Below are positions 21,756 to 29,117 of a DNA stretch of 29,117 nt, one piece after another; the stretch's first letter is position 1; every line of letters begins with the position of its first letter. The DNA comes from an uncultured Alphaproteobacteria bacterium. GTDB taxonomy: Bacteria; Pseudomonadota; Alphaproteobacteria; Rs-D84. Location: assembly GCA_904502095.1 (NCBI GenBank), contig CAJGDG010000014.1:1-29117 (forward strand). The letters run 5' to 3'. Under the pieces are notes generated by a model that was given only the letters and a program-made list of their open reading frames with translations, searched no databases and had not been told where the DNA came from. A program made the position numbers and the translations under genes.

Positions 21756-24155
21756 ATGGCAACATTGACACTTGGAAAATCTGTGACAACTGATGCGGTA
21801 CGCAGCAAAAAAGGCGACGCGGTGTTCGTTGAACGCCGTCGCCGCGTTGTTGCGCCTGGCAACAAAGAACTGCGAGAAGAACCAAAGGCGCCTGTGGCAC
21901 CAAAAAATGCAGCCGACGAAAAATTGCGCGCTGTGTTGGCTGCTGCCAAGGCTCGCGAAGAAGAACGCAAAAAACGCGAAGCAGAAGAAGAAGCAGCACG
22001 CGCTGCACGCGAAGCAGAAATCGAACGTGAAACACGCGAATATGAACAGGTAAAATCTCAATTAGCGGCGCGCGAAAATGCAAACACAGAATCAGACATC
22101 GCAGACGAAGCACCTGTAAAGCCAACAAAAAGCACCCCGCAACAAAAAGTTTTCACAAACAATGCCCCTGCGGGCGGTTCACGCAAAAATCGTGACAACG
22201 ATGACGAAGAGCGCGGTTCCAGATTTAATAACTCTAAAAAAGATTTTAAAAAGGCTGGCAAAATCCACCTGCGCGATATCGTTATGGGCGACGGCGAAGA
22301 CGAAGATGAAATCGGTCTGCGTGGCGCAAATCGTCGAAGATCAGAAGCATCGCTGAAAAGATTCCGCGAAAAAGCACGCGCAGTATTTTCTGCCCCACAA
22401 AAGGTTGAACGCGTCGTCACATTGGGCGATACAATCACAGTCAAAGACTTGGCTGCTGCAATGGCAGAAAAAGTCGGCAATGTTATCAAGAAACTGATGG
22501 AAATGGGTATGATGGCATCTGTCAATCAGACTATTGATGCCGACACCGCAGAATTAATTGCGGGCGAATTTGGCGCAACAGTTAAACGCGTTGTCGTAAA
22601 ACCATATGCCGACCAATTGGAACGCGAACCAAATCCAGAAAAGTTGACACCACGCGCACCAGTTGTGACCGTTGTAGGTCACGTTGACCATGGTAAGACT
22701 TCTTTGCTGGACGCATTCCGAAATGCAAATGTTGCAGCCGGCGAAGCTGGTGGTATTACACAACATGTTTCTTCATACGAAGTAAAAACAAAATCTGGGG
22801 AAATGATTACTTTCTTGGATACCCCGGGTCACGAAACATTTACTGCAATGCGCGCACGCGGCGCACAGATGGCCGACATCGTTGTTTTGGTTGTCGCAGC
22901 TAATGATTCTATTATGCCGCAAACAATCGAAGCAATCAATCACATCCGCGCAGCCAAGGTTCCTTTTATTGTTGCAATCAATAAAATCGACCTGCCTGAA
23001 GCAAACGCAATGCGTGTAAAAACAGACTTGCTGCAACAAGAAGTCCAAGTCGAAGAAATGGGCGGCGATGTGCAGTGCGTTGAAATTTCTGCAACCAAGA
23101 AAATCGGTTTGGATAAATTAGAAGAAGCGATTTTATTACAGGCTGAAATGATGGAGTTAAAAGCAGATGCTGAAATGCCTGCTGTCGCATATGTAGTCGA
23201 AGCAAAACAAGAAAAAGGTCTGGGCGCGGTTGCAACTGTACTGATGCGTCAAGGCACATTGAAAATCGGCGATGTATTCGTTGTCGGCGAAACATTTGGT
23301 CGTGTTCGTGGTCTGATTAATTCAAATGGCGAGCGTGTGAAATCTGTTCGCCCAGGTCAGCCAACTGTTGTGTTGGGTCTGAACAGCGTTCCAAATGCAG
23401 GTGACGAACTGCGCGTTATGGAAACCGAAGCGCAAACCCGTGAAGTCGCAGATTATCGTGCACAAAAAATCAAAGACAAAGCAAATGCTGTTAAACGCTC
23501 GTCCTTGGAAGAATTGTTTGCAAAACGCGATGACAGCAAAAAACTGATTTTGCCAATTATTTTGCGCGCTGATGTTCAGGGTTCTGTCGAAGCAATTTCC
23601 GACATGGTTAAAGAAATTCAGACAGACAAAGTTGGCGTTGAAATATTGTCATCTGGTGTTGGCCAAATCACCGAAGGCGACATACGATTGGCAACGGCAT
23701 CGGGCGCTGTAATTATTGCGTTTAATGTTCGTGCAGATGCGGCTGTTCGCGACATGGCACGTGGCAACGGTGTCGACATCAGATATCACAGCGTTGTATA
23801 TCGTATTACAGATGAAATCAAAGAAATATTGTCTGGTAAATTGGCACCTGAAAAACGCGAAACATTTATCGGATATGCAGATGTTATTGCCCTGTTTACA
23901 GTTGGCAAAGGCGTACGCGTTGCGGGCTGCCGTATGACCGAAGGCACGATTAAGAAGGATGCGTTTGTTCGCCTGTTGCGCAACAATGTTGTTATCTATG
24001 ATGGCAAGATTGGGCAACTGCGTCGCGAAAAGAACGAAGTAAAAGAAGTATCTGGTGGCGTTGAATTCGGTATGTCTTTTGATAAGTATAATGACTTGAA
24101 AGAAGGCGACCGTGTTGAATGTTACGAGGTCGAAGAAGTTCGCGCACAAATATAA
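21756..24155 (+). CDS. infB: Translation initiation factor IF-2
   Basis: A protein of 799 residues with GGGGTG before the ATG. The first 200 residues are a long Ala-, Glu-, Lys- and Arg-rich helical linker; then comes the IF2_N domain (about 225-275) and the G domain with GHVDHGKTS (about 306), DTPGHETF and NKID. Two beta-barrels and the C-terminal fMet-tRNA-binding domain end at residue 799. It brings initiator tRNA to the 30S subunit. The nusA-infB pair is conserved, but the small RNA-binding gene usually between them (ylxR type) and rbfA/truB behind are missing. Confidence 0.97.
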   Translation: MATLTLGKSVTTDAVRSKKGDAVFVERRRRVVAPGNKELREEPKAPVAPKNAADEKLRAVLAAAKAREEERKKREAEEEAARAAREAEIERETREYEQVKSQLAARENANTESDIADEAPVKPTKSTPQQKVFTNNAPAGGSRKNRDNDDEERGSRFNNSKKDFKKAGKIHLRDIVMGDGEDEDEIGLRGANRRRSEASLKRFREKARAVFSAPQKVERVVTLGDTITVKDLAAAMAEKVGNVIKKLMEMGMMASVNQTIDADTAELIAGEFGATVKRVVVKPYADQLEREPNPEKLTPRAPVVTVVGHVDHGKTSLLDAFRNANVAAGEAGGITQHVSSYEVKTKSGEMITFLDTPGHETFTAMRARGAQMADIVVLVVAANDSIMPQTIEAINHIRAAKVPFIVAINKIDLPEANAMRVKTDLLQQEVQVEEMGGDVQCVEISATKKIGLDKLEEAILLQAEMMELKADAEMPAVAYVVEAKQEKGLGAVATVLMRQGTLKIGDVFVVGETFGRVRGLINSNGERVKSVRPGQPTVVLGLNSVPNAGDELRVMETEAQTREVADYRAQKIKDKANAVKRSSLEELFAKRDDSKKLILPIILRADVQGSVEAISDMVKEIQTDKVGVEILSSGVGQITEGDIRLATASGAVIIAFNVRADAAVRDMARGNGVDIRYHSVVYRITDEIKEILSGKLAPEKRETFIGYADVIALFTVGKGVRVAGCRMTEGTIKKDAFVRLLRNNVVIYDGKIGQLRREKNEVKEVSGGVEFGMSFDKYNDLKEGDRVECYEVEEVRAQI

Positions 24156-24180
24156 AAAACGCCCGATTGGGCGTTTTATT
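24156..24180. terminator. infB terminator (bidirectional)
   Basis: AACGCCC and GGGCGTT enclose GATT, with A residues before and TTTATTTTTTT after. The same hairpin with almost the same flanks lies at 27955-27982. Confidence 0.9.
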
Positions 24181-24190
24181 TTTTTACAGA

Positions 24191-24856
24191 TTACTGCCCA
24201 TCTATGAATTTGCAATCATAGTCAAAATCGTCCAATGTTCTTGCACTATCTACAACATAATTTTCACCAATATACACATAACCAGATTGTGCATTCGTAA
24301 AACCATATGAATCAACAGGCATGCTACAACAGACAGATAAATAGCCACTTACACCACCTTTGCTAACAGGTCTGTTTACAACACATCTGTTATCTGTTTC
24401 TGAACAATCTATAATGGTATTGGATTCGTCGAAATCAACTGTATAACCTTCATGCTTCCAGCGTGTTACTTGGGACGATATCTGTCCCGCACAATGACTA
24501 AACGCTCCTCTTTTCATTAAATCCTGTGCACTTTGTGAATGTTTTTCAAATGTTTTTTTTGATAATTGTAAAATCGCTTCATTAGTAATCGCAGAAACCA
24601 CTGCTGCATTGTCATCTGTACAATCCGAACGTTTTGGCAAAAATATTTGGTTATCACCATATTCCACTATGACTTGGAAATTGTGTGCCAGGGCATATGC
24701 ATACAATTTGTCACACAATGCCTGTATTGCTTTTTCGTCCAGTTTGTTTTCCAAATAATCCACCATTTCTGATCTTAAATTAGTATCCCTTATCGAATCG
24801 CAATATGCGTTTTGTAAAAACATTGAACCAAATAAAACTGATAAAAACTTTTTCAT
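24191..24856 (-). CDS. Exported protein, unknown
   Basis: A protein of 221 residues from 24856, with GAGGGGG 7-8 nt upstream and ATGA overlapping the stop of the gene before it. The signal peptide ends about AYC (residue 19). The mature protein has about nine cysteines, including CTDD, HCAG, DCSE, NRCVV, VCCSM and YDCK, so it should be disulfide-bonded in the periplasm or outside. No domain is recognised. It is translationally coupled to the second gene of the protease operon and is therefore likely to work with it. Confidence 0.75.
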   Translation of the reverse strand: MKKFLSVLFGSMFLQNAYCDSIRDTNLRSEMVDYLENKLDEKAIQALCDKLYAYALAHNFQVIVEYGDNQIFLPKRSDCTDDNAAVVSAITNEAILQLSKKTFEKHSQSAQDLMKRGAFSHCAGQISSQVTRWKHEGYTVDFDESNTIIDCSETDNRCVVNRPVSKGGVSGYLSVCCSMPVDSYGFTNAQSGYVYIGENYVVDSARTLDDFDYDCKFIDGQ

Positions 24857-25791
24857 TTTAACACCCCCTCGCAATGTTCAGATTGTCTAATCATATCTTT
24901 CGCTTTGTTTATCATTGTGATATTTAGCCCCATACCAACTACACCAGTTGCAACATTAACACCACTTATTACATTTGCCGTGGTATTTAGTGCCTTTTCT
25001 TTGTTTGGGTCAACCTTATCACTGTTTGCCGTCGCACTGACTGCAACCCCAGCGGTTCCAATTGCTGCGCCAGCTATACTCGTTCCCATTGTTGCACTCA
25101 TTAAATTTTCTATTTTCTCAATATTTTTAACATCTAAATTGCCGCACCATGTGGAAGCGTCATTTAATTTCTTTACAATTGGATTTTCTATTGGATTTAC
25201 ACCAGCCAGTTGTAATTCTTTGCTTATATCTGTACCGGATTTAACAGCTTGGTTGCACGCTTGGATTTGTTGAATCAATTCAGATTTATCGCGATTTACA
25301 CCCGCAATAATAGCGGATGCAATATTGGTCGCAACATTACCAGCCATTAAACCAGTTCGCCAATTACCCAAAGATTTTGCTTTTTTTTCTTTTGGATTTA
25401 AACTGTCAAGTTTTTCTTTTATTTGAGCAAAATTTTTTATTGTTTTTATCAAATTTTCATCAGACATCTTTGCAATTGTATCTGCATCACAAGCACCCAA
25501 AGCACAGATTTCATTCCATAGTTCATCTATTTCTGCATCAAGTTTACTTTTCGCAATACCAACCGCCAACGCACCACCACTGGCTGCGGCGCCTATTGTG
25601 TTAACCGCGGTATTTGCCTTTGCAACGCCCGAAACAGAAGATATAGAATCCGATATATTTGAACATACCGATTGTATAGCGCTGTAATAAGATTCTGCAC
25701 GACTAATAATATCGTCATTAGAATCCGCACCAAAACATTGGGAAAAACATAATCCCCCAATCACTAAAGACACGCCTATTTTTCTTAACAT
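24853..25791 (-). CDS. Exported protein with glycine-zipper hydrophobic segments, unknown
   Basis: A protein of 312 residues with GAGG before the ATG and a signal peptide ending about FGA (residue 22). Four stretches rich in Gly and Ala alternate with charged helices: GAAASGGALAVGI, LMAGNVATNIASAIIAGV, GTSIAGAAIGTAGVAVSA and GVNVATGVVGMGLNI. These look like membrane-inserting or oligomerising glycine-zipper helices. Paired cysteines (VCSNI, ICALGACD, QACN, TWCG) suggest disulfides. I do not know the family. It lies 13 bases after the protease gene and is coupled to the next one. Pore formation or membrane association is inference only. Confidence 0.72.
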   Translation of the reverse strand: MLRKIGVSLVIGGLCFSQCFGADSNDDIISRAESYYSAIQSVCSNISDSISSVSGVAKANTAVNTIGAAASGGALAVGIAKSKLDAEIDELWNEICALGACDADTIAKMSDENLIKTIKNFAQIKEKLDSLNPKEKKAKSLGNWRTGLMAGNVATNIASAIIAGVNRDKSELIQQIQACNQAVKSGTDISKELQLAGVNPIENPIVKKLNDASTWCGNLDVKNIEKIENLMSATMGTSIAGAAIGTAGVAVSATANSDKVDPNKEKALNTTANVISGVNVATGVVGMGLNITMINKAKDMIRQSEHCEGVLK

Positions 25792-25804
25792 ACTTTTTGC
25801 CTCT

Positions 25805-27730
25805 TTATTTTATCAAATTTTTATTTTTTCCTGACTTGCCGTTTATTATTAAATTTCCAATTGCGCCACCAGCCGCGCCAACACCGCCAACTGTGGCGCC
25901 TGTTTTAACTTTCTTGGCAGATTCTTCTTTTTGCGCATCCCAGGCAGCGGCCGCGTCGGCATCGCCCGACAACGCGCGTGACAATGAAGTATATGCGCCA
26001 CTGGTTTTGCCAGTGTTTACATCATCGTACAAGCCAGCTGTGGCAGCATCAAAGATGACTTCGCTTTCAATTCCGGGCGCCATACCAAGTGCTTCTTTAC
26101 GGGATTTTAAACTGGCAGCCAGTTCTTTGTATTGCATAACCAATGGTGTTAAAGCATTTGCACCAGGAAGTTCGTTATTCTGTGTACCACCAGCAATACG
26201 CCCAGAACCATATTCGCATGTAAATGTTGCCAGATATGCGCGCATTGCGGTTTCGGCTTCTTCATCCGCCTTTTGTTCCGCCAGACCAGACGCCAATTGC
26301 ATACCACCAATGCCAGTCGCCGCCATAGTCGCAGCAGTTAACATCTTGTTCGCAGTGGACTGTTCACGGGATTTCGCTTCTTCATATGCTTTTTGTAATT
26401 CTTCCAATCGTTCTTTTTTTACATCATGTTCTACTAATTTATCTAGGAATTTTAATAATTGTTCATCTGTCATATTTTTTACATCGAACATTTTTGTTTC
26501 CAAATGGTTCTTTAATTTTTGTACATCTGATTGTAATCCCACAATTTGCACATTCATTTGTTGTGACAATTCTGATTCTTTTTCTTGTGTTTCTGAAGAT
26601 TTAGCAACTTCTGGCAAAACATGTTCTGGTATTTTGTTAATGTTATCTATATAAGAATTTTTTGAATCATACATTGTTATTAATTCTGATAATTTTTCCT
26701 TAAATTGCTTTGATGATGTCATATAATTTGAATCAGTTGAGTCATAAACAGTGGATGCACCAGCATGAACAATACCAAAAACATTTTTACCGTCCCCTGA
26801 AATATAACCACCACCAGAATTTCCACCCCAAGTATCACAAGTAGTTGCTAATATTTCAGGAAAATATTTTGATTTTTCTAATGCACGCCTATCACATTTT
26901 TTATCTATTTTTGCTTGTAATGCTTTCAATACATCAAGGGATTGTAATCTTGTATCCATATCCAAACTTTTGTTTGTGATTGTTTTTCTTAAATTATTTT
27001 CATCTTCTCTATATCGTTGAGCACAATCATTAAAAATTATAGTGCATTCACTTGCTTTTAATTTATCCCCTTCTTCTCTTATTGGTTTTATGTCAAATTT
27101 CGGTAAAAGTTCTATCAGTTTTTCTTCCATAGTTTCGACAGTTGTCTTTTTATTACCTTTTGCAATAATATCAAATATATCTCTGATAGTCTTTAATTCA
27201 GAATCAGGTATTACTCTTGCCCAACCCCAACCGGCATTTATGACATTTGTTTTTTTTGTTGGAACCTTTACATCAAAATATGATTCACTATGATATTGTG
27301 GTTCTGTCACTAACCATACAGCAAAATCATTTGGTATACCAACTTCTTCGGTATCAGGAATCCATGGTGTATAAACTAATCGCAATGGAAATCTTTCCCC
27401 TTTATAATTTATTGCTCTATATCTTACAAGGTCTTGGTCTCCGCCTTTTACGCAGTGTCCAGCAGACAAAATTAAATTCGGGGATATAAATTGTGCAGAA
27501 CAATTACCTATACCCAAAAGTGATTTATGTTCTTTTTTTTTGTTATTGATTTCATCTACGGTATAAAGTTTTTCATAAATATATGTTTGTAAAAGCACAA
27601 ACTTTTTATATGGCTCAGTGGCCCACATTTCATCGGTCACATAATATCGATTATCGGTGTCGCCAACGCCAGCCAAAACAACAGATGGCATAAAGCACAT
27701 AAGTAAGAAACCGACAAACGCCCCTTTCAT
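25805..27730 (-). CDS. Exported trypsin-like (S1) serine protease with long C-terminal region
   Basis: A protein of 641 residues; GGGGA lies directly before the ATG at 27730 and a signal peptide ends about VLA (residue 20). A start at 27772 would put the first codons in the terminator hairpin. The triad is complete: SAGHC (His92), NDFAVWL (Asp135) and GGNSGGGY (Ser305). A helical insert of about 100 residues lies between Asp and Ser. After residue 330 come coiled-coil stretches (about 360-450), then an Ala-rich region and a final glycine zipper VGGVGAAGGAIGNLI. The C-terminal zipper matches the style of the next gene's product, so the two may meet in a membrane. It is the first of three exported-protein genes preceded by a structured RNA. 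Confidence 0.83.
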   Translation of the reverse strand: MKGAFVGFLLMCFMPSVVLAGVGDTDNRYYVTDEMWATEPYKKFVLLQTYIYEKLYTVDEINNKKKEHKSLLGIGNCSAQFISPNLILSAGHCVKGGDQDLVRYRAINYKGERFPLRLVYTPWIPDTEEVGIPNDFAVWLVTEPQYHSESYFDVKVPTKKTNVINAGWGWARVIPDSELKTIRDIFDIIAKGNKKTTVETMEEKLIELLPKFDIKPIREEGDKLKASECTIIFNDCAQRYREDENNLRKTITNKSLDMDTRLQSLDVLKALQAKIDKKCDRRALEKSKYFPEILATTCDTWGGNSGGGYISGDGKNVFGIVHAGASTVYDSTDSNYMTSSKQFKEKLSELITMYDSKNSYIDNINKIPEHVLPEVAKSSETQEKESELSQQMNVQIVGLQSDVQKLKNHLETKMFDVKNMTDEQLLKFLDKLVEHDVKKERLEELQKAYEEAKSREQSTANKMLTAATMAATGIGGMQLASGLAEQKADEEAETAMRAYLATFTCEYGSGRIAGGTQNNELPGANALTPLVMQYKELAASLKSRKEALGMAPGIESEVIFDAATAGLYDDVNTGKTSGAYTSLSRALSGDADAAAAWDAQKEESAKKVKTGATVGGVGAAGGAIGNLIINGKSGKNKNLIK

Positions 27731-27748
27731 TTTCCCCAATCCCCAAAT

Positions 27749-27778
27749 AAAAAAACCACCGAATAAATTCAAGTGGTT
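27749..27778 (-). terminator. Terminator of the structured RNA, just upstream of the protease gene
   Basis: On the minus strand AACCACT pairs with GGTGGTT and GAA with TTC (one bulged T), followed by seven Ts. It ends about 19 bases before the protease start codon. Confidence 0.72.
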
Positions 27779-27923
27779 GGAGGTTAGAAACTACAATACG
27801 GTATAGCGGGCTTATTCAATGTATTCGCCGCCCTCCAACCCAAAGTTGGAGTTATTACTCGTGACCGAGTACCGCATTCAGGAGTTTCTACGCCCCAATA
27901 TCAGAACACCTGATATCAATTTG
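27749..27923 (-). ncRNA. Candidate structured RNA of about 175 nt (unassigned family)
   Basis: On the minus strand ATATCAG/CTGATAT forms a first hairpin (27898-27916). A long closing stem follows: TAGAAACT (27890-27883) with AGTTTCTA (27792-27785), then AATGCGGTA (27878-27870) with TACCGTATT (27803-27795). Inside lie CTCG/CGAG (27858-27869) and CTCCAAC/GTTGGAG (27833-27851), and a weaker third arm about 27806-27831. G-U pairs on this strand would be A-C mismatches on the other. It has its own promoter and ends in a terminator. It may be an sRNA or an attenuator for the protease operon. Confidence 0.5.
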
Positions 27924-27929
27924 CATTTT

Positions 27930-27957
27930 ATCATATTATATTGATTGTATAAAGCAA
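27930..27957 (-). promoter_or_regulatory. Promoter of the structured RNA/protease operon
   Basis: TTGCTT and TATGAT are separated by 16 bases on the minus strand, with a start near 27923. Confidence 0.5.
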
Positions 27958-27982
27958 AAAAACGCCCGATTGGGCGTTTTAT
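27955..27982 (-). terminator. Terminator of the adenylate kinase-like gene
   Basis: AACGCCC and GGGCGTT enclose GATT, followed on the minus strand by TTTTTTGC. The same hairpin ends infB at 24156. Confidence 0.88.
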
Positions 27983-28545
27983 TTTTCCAGTGCCGCAATT
28001 ATTTCGGCAAAATTTTCATCAATATTACCACGGGAATCAACCTGCGCAAAATGAACACCGTGCGCCGTTCGCAACCATTCAACTGCAGGTATTGTTTCGT
28101 TAAAAAAGTTATCCAACCTGCGCCGTATCACATCAACAGACGCATCATCTGGGCGATTACTGCCTGCGTTAATGCGCTTGTTTATACGGGCAATCAAAAT
28201 ATCTGTCGGCGCATCAAGATATAAAACATATATATCAAATTTATCCGCATAGTTTTCAACCAACCATTTTGCCTGGGAAACCCTGCGTGGGAACCCATCA
28301 ATAATAATGTCGCGATTTGTATCAATACTGTCACGCATCAAATCAAACAGAATTTCATCCGGCACCAGATCCCCAGTCGATATGATTTTTGCAATATCAC
28401 TGTCAGCCGGCATAGAACGCAAAATCGCCCCTGTTTCAATATATTTATACGGATGTTGCGACATCAGCATACGTGAAAAAGTCCCCTTGCCTACGCCTTG
28501 GCCACCCATCATCAAAATCATCTGTTTTTTATTTTTCATGCACAT
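27979..28545 (-). CDS. adk: Adenylate kinase-family nucleotide kinase
   Basis: A protein of 188 residues (186 if the second Met, which lacks a better ribosome binding site, is used). The P-loop GGQGVGKGT (14-22), DGFPRR (about 90) and the RPDD stretch before the lid helix are typical of adenylate kinases. Two differences are that the usual GKGTQ ends GKGTFSR and that the lid is the short form lacking zinc cysteines. It converts AMP and ATP to ADP. The normal adk neighbours (secY and ribosomal genes) are absent; it follows rpsA, a position where cmk is more usual. It may thus be a second adenylate kinase-like enzyme, and I cannot exclude another nucleoside monophosphate specificity. Confidence 0.75.
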   Translation of the reverse strand: MCMKNKKQMILMMGGQGVGKGTFSRMLMSQHPYKYIETGAILRSMPADSDIAKIISTGDLVPDEILFDLMRDSIDTNRDIIIDGFPRRVSQAKWLVENYADKFDIYVLYLDAPTDILIARINKRINAGSNRPDDASVDVIRRRLDNFFNETIPAVEWLRTAHGVHFAQVDSRGNIDENFAEIIAALEK

Positions 28546-28561
28546 ATTTTACCATAAAAAA

Positions 28562-28588
28562 TAAAACTGGGCAAATATTGCCCAGTTT
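28562..28588 (-). terminator. rpsA terminator
   Basis: On the minus strand AAACTGGGCAA pairs perfectly with TTGCCCAGTTT around TAT, then TTATTTTTT. It separates rpsA from the kinase gene. Confidence 0.88.
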
Positions 28589-28614
28589 GGTGTTCATAAT
28601 CAAAAACACACAAA

Positions 28615-29117
28615 TTATTTTTTGCTGTTTTCGATTGCAGCGCCCAAGATGTCGCCCAAAACAGAACCACTGTCTGCTTCGTTCGAGAATTCTTTGACTG
28701 CCTGCTTTTCCAATGTCACCTGCAATGCACGAACAGACAATTTAACAGTGTTGCCTTCGACAGAAACAACAGATGCTTCTACTGAATCACCAATGTTAAA
28801 TTTAGATGTGTCTTGTTCTGACTTTTCGCGTGACAGGTCTGTACGACGGATAACACCGCGTGCATCACCTGGCAATGCCAAAATCAATTCATCAGGTGTG
28901 ATTTCGGAAACTGTGCCGCATACAACTGCGCCTTTCTTGACAGATACAGCGTTGTTTTCTGCGCTTTCAGTCAATTGTTTGATACCCAATGTGACGCGTT
29001 CTTTTTCTGGATTGATGTCCAAAATTTTTGCTGTCACTTCTTGGCCACGAACGAATTTTTTCAATTCTTCTTCGTCCAATTTGTTCCAAGACAAATCAGA
29101 GATATGAACCATACCAT
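28615..29117 (-). CDS. rpsA: 30S ribosomal protein S1, C-terminal part
   Basis: The last 167 codons of a gene that continues past the window edge; the first visible residues GMVHISDLSW are the middle of an S1 domain, not a start. One further S1 repeat follows (about residues 58-130: VVCGTVSEITPDELILAL and SVEASVVSVEGNTVKLSVRAL), and the tail is acidic-then-Lys. Ribosomal protein S1 unfolds mRNA at the 30S subunit and helps initiation. The final repeat is more divergent than the first, as usual in S1. Confidence 0.93.
   Translation of the reverse strand, partial: GMVHISDLSWNKLDEEELKKFVRGQEVTAKILDINPEKERVTLGIKQLTESAENNAVSVKKGAVVCGTVSEITPDELILALPGDARGVIRRTDLSREKSEQDTSKFNIGDSVEASVVSVEGNTVKLSVRALQVTLEKQAVKEFSNEADSGSVLGDILGAAIENSKK

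Noticed and set aside
21657..23295. Several long minus-strand frames opposite nusA and infB
   Set aside because: Antisense shadows of the codon bias in real genes; no ribosome binding sites and Cys/Phe-rich nonsense composition.
27731..27772. Upstream start for the protease (14 more residues)
   Set aside because: It would lie in the terminator hairpin and spoil the signal peptide; GGGGA precedes the ATG at 27730.
1..29117. CRISPR arrays, insertion sequences, retron or diversity-generating elements
   Set aside because: No regularly spaced repeats, no transposase and no reverse transcriptase were seen on either strand.

Overview
The window looks like AT-rich chromosome of a Gram-negative bacterium, most likely an alphaproteobacterium. 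Evidence is lpxD and fabZ (lipid A and fatty acid synthesis), an ihfA-type gene, alphaproteobacterial-looking DnaQ, IF2 and FtsI-type sequences, lipoproteins and many exported proteins. TGA is used as a stop in ATGA overlaps, so the genetic code is standard. The Cys-rich exported proteins and sequence style recall uncultured host-associated alphaproteobacteria, but that is an impression and not a placement.

Region 1 (2-9733) is a complete integrative element of about 9.6 kb in a tRNA-Asp(GTC) gene. A 62-bp perfect direct repeat (33-94 and 9660-9721) runs from the anticodon loop through the tRNA terminator and marks attL and attR. A matching pair of AGTCACC arm-type motifs lies near each end. 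All confident genes are on the minus strand. From the right they are a tyrosine integrase, an unknown protein, an AlpA-like HTH protein, a Toprim primase-like protein and a RecA-like ATPase with a C-terminal HTH. There are no virion or conjugation genes, so the core resembles a phage satellite or small integrative element. Cargo is a two-gene module resembling Panacea antitoxin plus an SH3-barrel (MazF/PemK-like) partner, then a structured leader RNA with a terminator just before an operon of four exported proteins. That operon encodes a small secreted protein, an ankyrin protein, a membrane-anchored protein and an FtsI-like lipoprotein transpeptidase. A protein with two CxxC motifs lies at the far left.

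Region 2 (9734-17730) holds a large Cys-rich exported protein divergent from a lipoprotein of the phospholipase D/cardiolipin synthase family. It continues with a small metal-type membrane protein, tRNA-Arg(CCT), ihfA, tRNA-Val(CAC), and a divergent uvrD/pcrA and dnaQ pair sharing a very short promoter region.

Region 3 (17731-24180) holds a DUF2147 exported protein, lpxD and fabZ (with a possible 46-codon gene between them), and divergently nusA-infB. The nusA leader carries a 12-bp GNRA-capped hairpin. rimP, the ylxR gene, rbfA and truB are not next to nusA-infB.

Region 4 (24181-29117) holds a minus-strand operon of a trypsin-like exported protease and two exported proteins of unknown function, preceded by a second structured RNA with its own promoter and terminator. 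It ends with an adenylate kinase-family gene and the 3' part of rpsA.

Most interesting are the structured RNA at about 27923-27749, the leader RNA at about 3862-3679, the candidate Panacea-type toxin-antitoxin pair, and the pedestal-less FtsI-like transpeptidase carried on the element.
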